Shown piece after piece: positions 54,167 to 64,000 of a stretch of DNA of 64,000 nucleotides. This DNA is from Enterobacter oligotrophicus (lineage in GTDB: Bacteria > Pseudomonadota > Gammaproteobacteria > Enterobacterales > Enterobacteriaceae), in NCBI RefSeq assembly GCF_009176645.1, contig NZ_AP019007.1, positions 1,736,001-1,800,000 on the forward strand. Reading direction: 5' to 3'. The stretch's first letter is position 1. Every line of letters begins with the position of its first letter. The notes under the pieces were generated by a model that was given only the letters and a program-made list of their open reading frames with translations, was not told the origin of the DNA and ran no database searches. The translations under genes and the position numbers were made by a program.

Positions 54167-55498
54167 ATGCGTCTTATTCCACCCCAGGATTGTTGCGAGG
54201 AGATGGCCCGACGTCTGCAGGCCATTGATGAACACCAGCATCTAAATGCCATTCTTGGTGTCAATAGCGATGCGATGGCACAGGCTGAACGTTATCAGCA
54301 GCTTCGCCGTCAAAATAGTTTAATGGGGCCATTGCACGGCATCCCGCTGATTGTGAAGGACAACATCGCCTGTGCTTCTTTGCCGATCACACTCGGCTGC
54401 AAAGGGCTGGCATCGGTAAAAGCGGTATCTGATGCACGGGTCATCCAGCGCCTGCGGGCAGCAGGGGCGATTATTCTGGCAAGAGCAAATATGTCTGAGT
54501 TCGCCTTTGACGTTCGTTCCCGTAGCTCGCTGGGCGGCGATGTGCGCAATCCGTTACAACCTGCCGTTACGGCGGGCGGCTCAAGCGGCGGTAGCGCTGC
54601 TGCCGTCGCTGCCGGTATGGCAGACGGTGCCCTGGGTACGGATACCGGCGGTTCGATTCGTATTCCCTGCAGTTATACCGGTCTCGTCGGATTACGGCCT
54701 GCGTTTCGGCGTGAGATGCTTGAGGGCGTTGCCCCTTTATCCCTGAGTAAAGATACCGTTGGCCCGATGGTACACACCGTGCGCGATGCCGCTCTCTTAC
54801 ACGCAATCATGCACGGCGAGCGGCCCGTTGAGCCGGAGGCACTGCCGCTTAAAGGGAAACGGTTCGGGGTCATTACCGCTCTGGAGGGGGACGATCCGGC
54901 TCAGCTCGGCGTATGGTCTGAGGCGCTGGATCGCCTGCGGTTAGCCGGTGCGACGATGATTAATGTGCCTTTGCCGATTCTGACCGAAGTGGAATCTCAG
55001 ATGTGCCTGAGTCTTTACGAATTCCATACCGGGATCAACGCCTGGCTCGCAGCCCAGCAGAACGCTCCGGCCAGCCTGCGGGAGGTGGTCACCTCTGGAC
55101 AATGCTTATCTGAATTTTTACCGCTGCTGGAGCAGATGCTATCGTTTAGCCACCTGAAAACACCGCAGTGGTTTAACGGACGTCGTTTTCAGCGTCGTCT
55201 GTATCGTGAGTTGAGCGGTACAGCCGAACAGTATCGCATCGATGCTTTTCTCTACCCCACCGCCAAACGCCGCCCCGCGGACCTGAATAAAATGCCCCCT
55301 GGCTGTGCACCTGAACTCGCAGCAATAAGCGGTCTGCCAGCAATCACCTTACCGTACCGCCTGAATCATGCCGGTTTACCTGTGGGGATAGAGATATTAT
55401 CGAAGACACGTAATGAGCAGTTCTTACTCTCATTAGCTCTGGGTTGTGAAAATGCGCTTGGCGAAGATGACGCTTGCCCGCCCCTTCACAAACCGTAA
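54167..55498 (+). CDS. Amidase (amidase signature family)
   Basis: 443 residues. Ser-cisSer-Lys amidase: Lys64 in LIVKDN, cis-Ser in GGSSGGSAAAVAAG (137-150), nucleophile Ser163 in TDTGGSIRIP. Slightly shorter than GatA-like proteins and without GatB/C partners. It probably hydrolyses an amide in the same pathway, which points to a nitrogen-containing substrate. 56 bases after the HisD-like gene. Confidence 0.92.
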   Translation: MRLIPPQDCCEEMARRLQAIDEHQHLNAILGVNSDAMAQAERYQQLRRQNSLMGPLHGIPLIVKDNIACASLPITLGCKGLASVKAVSDARVIQRLRAAGAIILARANMSEFAFDVRSRSSLGGDVRNPLQPAVTAGGSSGGSAAAVAAGMADGALGTDTGGSIRIPCSYTGLVGLRPAFRREMLEGVAPLSLSKDTVGPMVHTVRDAALLHAIMHGERPVEPEALPLKGKRFGVITALEGDDPAQLGVWSEALDRLRLAGATMINVPLPILTEVESQMCLSLYEFHTGINAWLAAQQNAPASLREVVTSGQCLSEFLPLLEQMLSFSHLKTPQWFNGRRFQRRLYRELSGTAEQYRIDAFLYPTAKRRPADLNKMPPGCAPELAAISGLPAITLPYRLNHAGLPVGIEILSKTRNEQFLLSLALGCENALGEDDACPPLHKP

Positions 55499-55611
55499 AA
55501 AACTAAAGAAATCCCCCATCGCGCCGATCATCATCCGTGTGTATTATTTCCTGTAGCGTCTGTAACAACTAACCTTAACTCAAATACTTAAGCGCCAAAG
55601 CGAAAGGCATC

Positions 55612-56781
55612 ATGAGCACACCGATCAAACGGCTAGAAATCATTAAAAATGCGATTGAACTGGAAGATGACGATATCATCCAGAGCCAGCTGACACGGCT
55701 GAAAAAGGAAGCGTTTGACGATGAGCTACAGGCAATCGTCGTGGCGCTTGAGCAGAAAAACTACACCGCCGCCATTGCGGCCATCACTGCCTGGCTGCAG
55801 GGCCAGCGCGCTATCACTCAGTGGCGCGATCCGCAGGTGGCCGCCAGCAAGCTGGAGCTTAAAGCACTGGAAGAACGCCTGCGCGATCTGATTGACCGCC
55901 GCAACGCCCGCGTGCAGCAGCTTGATGAGTTCAACGATCTCTATTTCTCCCGGCTCGGGCCGCTTATGCAGCAGATCCTCGCCCTGCGTAAAACGCTGGC
56001 GGAGCTAAACCTGCGTCGCCAGCAGGCGGAGGCGCGTCGTCGTGAAGAGGATTATCGTCGCTGTCAGCGCTACATGGCGCAGGCGGTGGAGGTGCTGGCG
56101 ACGCTCACCCAACGCTGGCGCGACCAACCTGCCGATTCCGTACAGGCTGCCGAGGCGCGCAAGCACCTGCAGCAGCAAAGCAACCTGATTGCCAACCTGC
56201 TGGCTGAAGCCCTGGAACTTGAGCGCGGGTTAACGCGCGAAGAGGAGCCTGCACGCCAGGCGCGCGACGAGGCCAATGAAGAGTACGAGAAATACCGCGA
56301 ACAGCATCACGATGCTGAAATTCGTCTGCGCAAAGGGAAAAATCTTTCGCAGGAAGATCAGAACGAGCTAAAACGGCTCTGGCGTCAGGCAAGCAAACTG
56401 TGCCACCCGGACCTGGTCGCAGATGATCTAAAAGAAGAAGCCAACACGATGATGGTGCAGCTTAACCAGGCCAAACAGCGCGGTGACGTGAAAGCCATTC
56501 GCTCGCTGGTGGCGCGTCTGCAGCAGGGCTTTGAGCCATTGATGGCAAGCGACAGGCTGAACGATCTGGAGCGTATCCGCAAAAAGATGGCACAGGTCCG
56601 CGAGCAAATCGACACCTTAGTGAACGAGCTGGCGGAGCTGGAGAAAGAAGAGTCCTGGCTGCTGGTTTCGTCGCTCAGCAATATGGAAGCGTACTTTGCT
56701 CAGCAGGAGAAGGCGCTGAAAGAGGTTTGCGCCTCGCTCGAACATCAGGTAAGCGAAGCGCAGATGGATTCGGCTGCGTAG
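55612..56781 (+). CDS. Coiled-coil protein with a J-domain-like HPD motif
   Basis: 389 residues. Long charged coiled coils at about 75-155, 210-240 and 310-375 surround LWRQASKLCHPDLVADDLKEEANTMMVQLNQAKQRGD (256-292), in which His265-Pro-Asp has the setting of helix II-HPD-helix III of J-domains. A function as DnaK co-chaperone is possible but the typical helix II basic face is only partly there. No membrane segment. Own promoter region of about 110 bases; tail to tail with yqjH, no gap. Confidence 0.8.
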   Translation: MSTPIKRLEIIKNAIELEDDDIIQSQLTRLKKEAFDDELQAIVVALEQKNYTAAIAAITAWLQGQRAITQWRDPQVAASKLELKALEERLRDLIDRRNARVQQLDEFNDLYFSRLGPLMQQILALRKTLAELNLRRQQAEARRREEDYRRCQRYMAQAVEVLATLTQRWRDQPADSVQAAEARKHLQQQSNLIANLLAEALELERGLTREEEPARQARDEANEEYEKYREQHHDAEIRLRKGKNLSQEDQNELKRLWRQASKLCHPDLVADDLKEEANTMMVQLNQAKQRGDVKAIRSLVARLQQGFEPLMASDRLNDLERIRKKMAQVREQIDTLVNELAELEKEESWLLVSSLSNMEAYFAQQEKALKEVCASLEHQVSEAQMDSAA

Positions 56782-57546
56782 TTATTTAGCGTGCCAGTAT
56801 GCGCTGGCACGCACCAGTTGCTGATCAATCGCGTCGGTTTCAAACTGGCGGCTCAGGTTTCTCACCACTTTCCCTTCCCCAGTCAGCCAGATGAAGTAAT
56901 CTTCCGACGGCACGGTCAACGCCGCCAGGTGGTCAGCCACCTTCTGCTCGCTGTGGCCCACAATCCAGGTGATGTTGAAGTCACTCAGATGCGCCAGATA
57001 GTCCTTATAAGATTCATCACCTACGGTTACCACCGCATGGATCGCCGGGCGTACCGTCAGTTTTGCGATGCCTTCTAAACGGCGGCGCAGTGCGGGCATC
57101 CCGGACTCATCGCAGACATACAACTGCCAGGCGTAATCTTCCGGCACCACCAGCGAACCACGCGGGCCGCCGATAGTCAGCTTGTCACCGGGTTTCGCCT
57201 CAACCGCCCAGTTGCTGGCGACACCGCCGTCATGAACGAAGAAATCGAGCACCAGCTCATGGTTTACCTCATCATACAGCGGCGTATAGTCACGCGCCTG
57301 CGGGCGTACACCGTCGCCCCAGTCGATGCCATCATCGGTCACCACCGGTGGCACAAAGGCTGTGCCCGGTGCCGGGAAAAAGACTTTGGTGTGGTCGTCA
57401 AAACCGCGGGAGGTAAAACCGTCCAGCGCCTCGCCGCCCAGAACAATGCGCTGGAAGCCAGCACTTACACGCGCAACGCGGAGCACGTTTAGCTCGCGAA
57501 AGCGCAGGTCATTACGGACACGTTGCGGATAACGGGTGGATGTCAT
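56782..57546 (-). CDS. yqjH: NADPH-dependent ferric-chelate reductase YqjH
   Basis: 254 residues, the E. coli length. Siderophore-interacting family: N-terminal FAD-binding barrel with RDYTPLYD and GGPRGSLVV, C-terminal NADPH domain. Reduces ferric siderophores such as ferric enterobactin fragments. In E. coli it is repressed by Fur and by the adjacent nickel-responsive YqjI; matching operators are seen upstream. Confidence 0.96.
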   Translation of the reverse strand: MTSTRYPQRVRNDLRFRELNVLRVARVSAGFQRIVLGGEALDGFTSRGFDDHTKVFFPAPGTAFVPPVVTDDGIDWGDGVRPQARDYTPLYDEVNHELVLDFFVHDGGVASNWAVEAKPGDKLTIGGPRGSLVVPEDYAWQLYVCDESGMPALRRRLEGIAKLTVRPAIHAVVTVGDESYKDYLAHLSDFNITWIVGHSEQKVADHLAALTVPSEDYFIWLTGEGKVVRNLSRQFETDAIDQQLVRASAYWHAK

Positions 57547-57570
57547 TTTTATGCCCTTCTCAGGTGAATA

Positions 57571-57675
57571 CGATATATCGAAATCAATTTTAAATGATAA
57601 TGATTGCTAATAAGCAAGAATGCAAGATTTCTTAGATTGCATCTTAATATATCTTAGATATAGTTTAGATATATC
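57571..57675. promoter_or_regulatory. Fur-like box and YqjI operators between yqjH and yqjI
   Basis: AATGATAATGATTGC (57593-57607) resembles the Fur consensus. Two dyads resemble YqjI sites: CGATATATCG (57571-57580), and the run of TTAGATATA half-sites ending GATATATC at 57667-57674 just ahead of yqjI. This arrangement fits control of both genes by YqjI and of yqjH also by Fur. Confidence 0.65.
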
Positions 57676-57692
57676 AAATTGAGGGGCATACC

Positions 57693-58187
57693 ATGCGACA
57701 TGAACACGAGGGCGGCGGACGCCGACCGCGATTTTTTGGTCACGGCGATCTGCGGCTGGTGATCCTGGATATCCTGACCCGCAACGCCAGTCACGGTTAC
57801 GAACTGATCAAAGAGATTGAGAACATGACGCAGGGGAATTACACCCCAAGTCCGGGTGTTATCTACCCGACGCTCGATTTTTTGCAGGATCAGACGTTTA
57901 TCACCATGACGGAAGAAGAAAGTGGCCGCAAGAAAATTGCGATCACCGTAGCAGGGCAACAGTGGCTTGATGAAAACCAGGAACAGCTTGAGAACATTCA
58001 GGTACGTATCAAAGCGCGCTGCGTCGGCTTCCAGCTACGCAAAAACCCGCAGATGAAGCGGGCGCTGGATAACTTTAAAGCCGTTTTAGACCTGAAGGTG
58101 AATCAGGGAGAACTCAGCGATGTGCAGCTTAAGCAGATCATCGGCGTGATCGACCGCGCGTCGCTGGAGATCTCCCAGCTGGATTAA
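57693..58187 (+). CDS. yqjI: PadR family regulator YqjI, without the metal-binding N-terminus
   Basis: 164 residues. PadR winged helix ([57 protein letters not shown]) and C-terminal dimer helices as in E. coli YqjI (207 aa). E. coli YqjI starts with about 40 His/Cys-rich residues that bind nickel and iron; here the protein begins [15 protein letters not shown], with only a stump. GAGGGGC precedes this ATG, and no in-frame extension upstream looks coding. Converges with the chemoreceptor gene with a 4-base overlap of the stops. Confidence 0.94.
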   Translation: MRHEHEGGGRRPRFFGHGDLRLVILDILTRNASHGYELIKEIENMTQGNYTPSPGVIYPTLDFLQDQTFITMTEEESGRKKIAITVAGQQWLDENQEQLENIQVRIKARCVGFQLRKNPQMKRALDNFKAVLDLKVNQGELSDVQLKQIIGVIDRASLEISQLD

Positions 58188-59743
58188 GCCGGTGCGTGTT
58201 CGCTCACGCGGAAGACGCGAACCAGCTCTTTCAGGTGCATCGCCTGCTCATTCAGCGATGCCGCCGCTGCCACAGACTCCTCCACCAGCGCGGAGTTCTG
58301 TTGTGTGGTGGCGTCAATCAGGCCAATTGCGCTGTTAATTTGCGAGATACCTTCCGTCTGCTCATGGCTGGCCTGGCGGATCTCACGCAGGATCACATCC
58401 ATCTCCTCGACGTTACCGACCATGCCGTTGATCAAGCCGCTGGCCTTCTCTACCAGATTCATCCCGTCCTGAGTCTGGCTGGTGGAGCTTTCAATGAGCT
58501 GGCGAATTTCACTGGCTGAGGAGGCGCTTTTCTGCGCCAGCTGGCGCACTTCCCCCGCAACAACCGCAAAACCACGGCCATGCTCACCGGCACGTGCCGC
58601 TTCTACGGCGGCATTCAGCGCCAGGATGTTAGTCTGGAAGGCAATGGCGTCGATCAGGTCGATAATGTCGGACATCCGGTTTGAGGTGTCATTAATCAGG
58701 CGCATTTTGCTGGTCACCTGCTTCATCATCTCGCCGTTGTTTTTCACCACCGCAGCCGCGTCGGCAGAAAGGTTCGTCGCTTCCCCGGTATGAGACGCGG
58801 TGTTTTTCACCGTCGCAGTGATCTGCTCCATCGACGCCGCCGTCTGCTCAACAGAACTGGCCTGCTCCTCCGTGCGTGCCGCCAGATCCTGGTTCCCCGC
58901 TACGATCTGCGCGGCCGCGCTGGAGATATTCTCCGACCCGGTCTGCACCTGCTGCACAATCTCCAGCAGACGAGTTTTCATCTCCATCAGCGCGGAGAGC
59001 AGCAGACCGGTTTCATCTTTACCGTGTGACGCAATGCTGCCGGTCAGATCCCCTTCAGCAATGGCTTCAGCGAAGGTCACTGCTTTACCCAGCGGGCGGG
59101 TTATCGAGCGCACAATGAACCAGCCAATCAGGCTGCCCACCACAACGCTAAACAGCGTGATCAGGATCAGCAGCAGGCGTTGGGTTCTGAAATCGTCGTC
59201 CACCTGCGTGCCCGCACGTTGCATCTCGCTGTTTTGAATAGCGATTAACTCCTGTACCTTCGTCTTATAGGCCTGTTGCAGGCTGAGGGTGTTGGTCATC
59301 ATCTCCTGGATGGCACCCGCACGATCGTTATTCTGCACCGCCTGCAAAATACGGTAACGCGAATCCAGATACTGCTGGCGCACGCTACGAATATCCGCCA
59401 AAACCTGCTGTGATTTGGCATCGTGCAGAGCATTATTCAGGCCGTCCAGCAGCACGGTAATGTGCTCACTGATCTCTTTCATACGCTGCTGCGACCGGGC
59501 GGTGTATGTCCCCTGCTCGTCCAGCAGCATGAGCTGCTGTGTGCTAATAAATTCCTGGAAGTTGTCGATTAGCTGGTTCGCTTTTACCGTGGTCGGATAA
59601 CCGCTGGTAATGATGGATTGCATACCGTTGTTCGCACGGTTCAGGCTCAGCAGGGACAAACTCGCACTCGCCACCATCAGGACAATAAAGAATCCAAACG
59701 CCAGAAATAATTTCGTGCCGATCTTTACGTCATGTAAGAACAT
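58184..59743 (-). CDS. Methyl-accepting chemotaxis protein
   Basis: 519 residues. TM1 12-31, periplasmic four-helix-bundle sensor (32-187), TM2 about 188-210, HAMP ([26 protein letters not shown]), and the signalling hairpin with [34 protein letters not shown]. It lacks the C-terminal NWETF pentapeptide that tethers CheR/CheB in Tsr and Tar, so it depends on other receptors for adaptation. Ligand unknown. Inserted between yqjI and aer relative to E. coli; its own sigma-28 promoter lies upstream. Confidence 0.94.
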   Translation of the reverse strand: MFLHDVKIGTKLFLAFGFFIVLMVASASLSLLSLNRANNGMQSIITSGYPTTVKANQLIDNFQEFISTQQLMLLDEQGTYTARSQQRMKEISEHITVLLDGLNNALHDAKSQQVLADIRSVRQQYLDSRYRILQAVQNNDRAGAIQEMMTNTLSLQQAYKTKVQELIAIQNSEMQRAGTQVDDDFRTQRLLLILITLFSVVVGSLIGWFIVRSITRPLGKAVTFAEAIAEGDLTGSIASHGKDETGLLLSALMEMKTRLLEIVQQVQTGSENISSAAAQIVAGNQDLAARTEEQASSVEQTAASMEQITATVKNTASHTGEATNLSADAAAVVKNNGEMMKQVTSKMRLINDTSNRMSDIIDLIDAIAFQTNILALNAAVEAARAGEHGRGFAVVAGEVRQLAQKSASSASEIRQLIESSTSQTQDGMNLVEKASGLINGMVGNVEEMDVILREIRQASHEQTEGISQINSAIGLIDATTQQNSALVEESVAAAASLNEQAMHLKELVRVFRVSEHAPA

Positions 59744-59783
59744 ATTTACTCCATCAATGTGATTATTTCTCAGACGATCTTCG

Positions 59784-59810
59784 TTATCGGTAACCCAGGC
59801 GCTAACTTTA
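59784..59810 (-). promoter_or_regulatory. Sigma-28 (FliA) promoter of the chemoreceptor gene
   Basis: Minus strand TAAAGTTA-N11-ACCGATAA, close to TAAAGTTT-N11-GCCGATAA at exactly the consensus spacing, 41 bases before the start codon. The rest of 59744-60022 is AT-rich and without a gene. Confidence 0.85.
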
Positions 59811-60022
59811 TGACTTTGATCGTTTTTTTATTTCATAACCATCATAATGGATAGGTGCAGGCTATTAATTACGCCGTATCGATCGTTACGTGACCGCCAG
59901 AACAGGCGTATGTGAAATAGCGTCAGGAAAAACAGACTTAGGCAGGAATAAATAACCAGGCGGATTTTTTTAGTTATTTAATATTAATTTAACAATAACC
60001 AACCAAAATAATTACAACAAAC

Positions 60023-60059
60023 AAAAAAGCCGTTTACTCTTTCTGGAGCAAACGGCTTT
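60023..60059 (-). terminator. aer terminator
   Basis: Minus strand AAAGCCGTTT, 14-base loop, AAACGGCTTT followed by a T-run; 18 bases after the aer stop. Confidence 0.85.
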
Positions 60060-60076
60060 ACTGGAACTTTACTGAA

Positions 60077-61597
60077 TCAATGGAGAACGGTTACCGCATC
60101 TTCAAGCCGCCCGGCACGATGCTTCACCATCGACGAGATTTTCGCACTCTCTTCCACCAGGTCGGCATTTTTCTGCGTGATGCTGTCCAGTTCCGCCACG
60201 GCACGGGTGAGTTCCGACAGGCCGGTCGCCTGTTCTGAAGTCGAGTGGCTGATCTGCGCGATAAGCTGAGTCACATTTTTCACCTGCTCAACGATATCGT
60301 CCATCGTGCGGCCTGCGGCATGCACCTGATCGGAGCCAGATTGTACCTTGCTGGCGCTGGCATCAATCAGTTTACGAATATCGTTAGCCGCATTCGCGCT
60401 GCGGCTGGCGAGATGACGCACCTCCCCTGCCACCACCGCAAACCCTTTGCCCTGCTCACCCGCGCGTGCCGCTTCTACGGCGGCATTCAGCGCCAGGATA
60501 TTGGTCTGGAAAGCAATATCGTTAATGAGCGAGGTAATCGAGCCAATCCGCTGGGTGCTGTCGGCAATGTCATCCATCGTTTTGACTACGGTCTGCATCG
60601 CATTACCGCCTTTGGTCGCTGCGCTGCTGGCAGCCACGGAGAGCTTGTCCACTTCAGCAGCCGTCTCTGAGTTGCTTTGTACCGACGCCGCCATCTGGTT
60701 CATCGTCGCCACGGTTTGCTGCACGTTGGCGACGGTTTGGCGCGTGCGATCATTGAGATCTTCATTACCCTGCGCCAGCTTGTCACTGCCATCGCGCACG
60801 CTCACAACCTGGCTGGATACGTCATTGATCAGCCAGCGACACATCAGCCCTAACTGCCCAACCGCGCGCAGGGTCAGCCCCAGTTCGTCGCTGCGGTTCA
60901 GGTGCTGCACGCTGTTGCGCTCACCGGTGGCGACCCGCAGTGCCTGACGCGCTACGTTTTCCACCGGGCGGACAATCTGCTGTTCAAAGAGCACGGTCCC
61001 CAGCAGCATCACCACGGCTGTCGCCACCAGTGAAACCCAGCCGGCAGAGGTGGCTATCAGCGTGGCGGCCAGCGCAGCAAACAGTACCGCCATCACGCTG
61101 CGCACACGCCAGCGCAACGGCATCGCCGGTAACTTCCCGAGCCAGCCCTGACGCACCACCAGCCCTTTATGGATACGTTTTTTACAGCGCCCTTCATTCA
61201 GTGCCTTATAGAGCGGCTCCACGGCGGCAATCTCTTCGGCCGTCGCTTTCGTGCGGATCGACATATAACCTGTCGCCTGACCATTACGCACCATCGGCAC
61301 CGCGTTCGCGCGCACCCAGTAGTGGTCGCCATTTTTACGCCGGTTTTTGACAATCCCGCTCCACGGCTCCCCCTTTTGCAGCGTGTACCACATATCGGCA
61401 AAGGCCGCTTTCGGCATATCCGGGTGGCGCACCAGATTGTGCGGCTGCCCCAGCAGTTCCGTGAGCGAGTACCCGCTCACCTGCACAAAGGTGTCGTTGG
61501 CGTGGGTCAGGTAACTGTGGAGGTCGGTGGTCGACATTAAGGTGGTGTCATCGTCCAGAGGGTATTCATTCCGGGTGACATAAGAAGGAGAGGACAT
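60077..61597 (-). CDS. aer: Aerotaxis receptor Aer
   Basis: 506 residues from ATG 61597, the length of E. coli Aer; an ATG three codons upstream sits on top of the ribosome site. Cytoplasmic PAS-FAD domain (about 10-110: [63 protein letters not shown]). Then a hydrophobic anchor (about 165-205), HAMP and signalling domain with [25 protein letters not shown]. Senses redox state through FAD and governs energy taxis. No NWETF tail, as usual for Aer. Confidence 0.97.
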   Translation of the reverse strand: MSSPSYVTRNEYPLDDDTTLMSTTDLHSYLTHANDTFVQVSGYSLTELLGQPHNLVRHPDMPKAAFADMWYTLQKGEPWSGIVKNRRKNGDHYWVRANAVPMVRNGQATGYMSIRTKATAEEIAAVEPLYKALNEGRCKKRIHKGLVVRQGWLGKLPAMPLRWRVRSVMAVLFAALAATLIATSAGWVSLVATAVVMLLGTVLFEQQIVRPVENVARQALRVATGERNSVQHLNRSDELGLTLRAVGQLGLMCRWLINDVSSQVVSVRDGSDKLAQGNEDLNDRTRQTVANVQQTVATMNQMAASVQSNSETAAEVDKLSVAASSAATKGGNAMQTVVKTMDDIADSTQRIGSITSLINDIAFQTNILALNAAVEAARAGEQGKGFAVVAGEVRHLASRSANAANDIRKLIDASASKVQSGSDQVHAAGRTMDDIVEQVKNVTQLIAQISHSTSEQATGLSELTRAVAELDSITQKNADLVEESAKISSMVKHRAGRLEDAVTVLH

Positions 61598-61606
61598 GAT
61601 GGGCAT

Positions 61607-63411
<1,805 letters not shown>

Positions 63412-63416
63412 TAAAA

Positions 63417-63442
63417 GTCCTCCCTTTTGGGAGGGCTTTTTT
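63417..63442 (+). terminator. patA rho-independent terminator
   Basis: Stem GTCCTCCC/GGGAGGGC with TTTT loop and a T-run, right after the stop. Confidence 0.92.
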
Positions 63443-63904
63443 ACACCGCATATATGTTAAATTCCACTTTGCAATTAAAGATTCCACATTGAAATTTTAT
63501 TTTCTGCGATCCCTGCGCATAATATTTTCCTGAATTTAATATTAATTATATCCCTCAGGATTCTGCTCAATAATAATCCACACATATTATTTCAGGCCCA
63601 TTCTGCGCCAGAAAACCGGTAAATTCGATCAGTTAATGTGCAAATTCATTTTAAAAACTAATAAATTCTTATTTAAAATCCGTTTAAGTATTTCTAACCA
63701 TAAAATATCCAGCAATAGATTGATATAATATTTTTCACCTCATAAAATATCTTTTCGAAACATCATGAGAATGTGCGAAACATACTGTGTTATATGAGCC
63801 GGTATATCAAGGACATTTAATCTAAGATATTACTTTCCTCTTAACGTTCGTAGTTTTAAATCTTGTTTCAATTTGACAGAAAACTGTTTATTAAAAGGAT
63901 TTGT
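63443..63904. other. AT-rich leader of the fimbrial gene
   Basis: 462 bp, no gene seen, very AT-rich. Contains a 20-bp-spaced imperfect direct repeat (ATTCCACTTTGCAAT 63461-63475, ATTCCACATTGAAAT 63481-63495) and runs of A and T suited to H-NS binding. A good candidate for the regulatory region of the fimbrial operon. I looked for an invertible segment with inverted repeats and did not see one. Confidence 0.5.
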
Positions 63905-64000
63905 ATGAAAAAGCATGTTTTAGCAATGGTTGTTGCTGCGGCAATGGCAAGCGGCGTAGCCGTGAATGCACAAGCTGAAAGCACAACAGTAAGCGGTGGA
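63905..64000 (+). CDS. Probable fimbrial major subunit, cut by window edge
   Basis: First 32 codons only. AAGGA precedes the ATG. Signal peptide MKKHVLAMVVAAAMASGVAVNAQA, then ESTTVSGG, which is how chaperone-usher type 1-like pilins start their mature part (VSGG-x-VHF...). Nothing more can be seen. Confidence 0.65.
   Translation, partial: MKKHVLAMVVAAAMASGVAVNAQAESTTVSGG

Noticed and set aside
63443..63904. Invertible fim-type switch before the fimbrial gene
   Set aside because: No pair of inverted repeats of useful length found by eye, and no recombinase gene in view.

Overview
The window is chromosomal DNA of an enterobacterium of the Enterobacter/Klebsiella/Lelliottia group. UreC lines up with the 567-residue Klebsiella protein. 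The order rpsU-dnaG-rpoD-mug-ileX ... yqjH-yqjI-...-aer-patA is the E. coli K-12 order, here opened between ileX and yqjH by a prophage, a small islet and a catabolic gene block.

Regions: (1) 1-3975, urease operon tail ureC(partial)-ureE-ureJ-ureF-ureG. (2) 3987-10208, tsaD, the macromolecular-synthesis operon rpsU-dnaG-rpoD, mug, and a tRNA-Ile with anticodon CAU. (3) 10163-41230, an apparently complete 31-kb P2/186-type prophage in the 3' end of that tRNA gene, bounded by 46-bp perfect repeats. It has 186-type CI and integrase, Apl/Cox, CII, Fil, a HUH replication protein, two DNA methyltransferases, a cos site, packaging and capsid genes, holin/SAR-endolysin/spanins, tail genes with the E/E' frameshift, and an Ogr activator. 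Three TTGT-N12-ACAA Ogr boxes stand exactly where the P2 late promoters PF, PV and PO/PP are expected. Cargo is a low-GC three-gene cassette between portal gene Q and cos (30326-32223) and a small secreted protein beside attL. (4) 41231-43039, a 1.8-kb islet ending in a third copy of the tRNA 3' end; it holds a stand-alone type-44 polymorphic toxin domain with a probable membrane-anchored immunity protein.

(5) 43104-55498, two divergent operons around a LacI-type regulator. Leftward: MFS transporter, histidinol-dehydrogenase-like enzyme, SDR, alpha/beta hydrolase, HpcH/HpaI aldolase, bicupin. Rightward: LacI, two SnoaL-like proteins, a second histidinol-dehydrogenase-like enzyme, amidase. This looks like an uptake and breakdown pathway for a compound I cannot name. 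Two palindromes with central CG in the divergent promoter region are good operator candidates. (6) 55612-64000, a coiled-coil protein with a J-domain-like HPD motif, yqjH, yqjI (without its usual His/Cys-rich N-terminus), an extra chemoreceptor and aer, each with a sigma-28 promoter, patA, and the start of a probable fimbrial subunit gene.

The strongest candidates for undescribed biology are the three-gene cassette (30326-32223), the dual-coded methyltransferase region (35555-36562), the toxin islet between repeated att sites, and the catabolic locus with duplicated HisD-like and SnoaL-like proteins.
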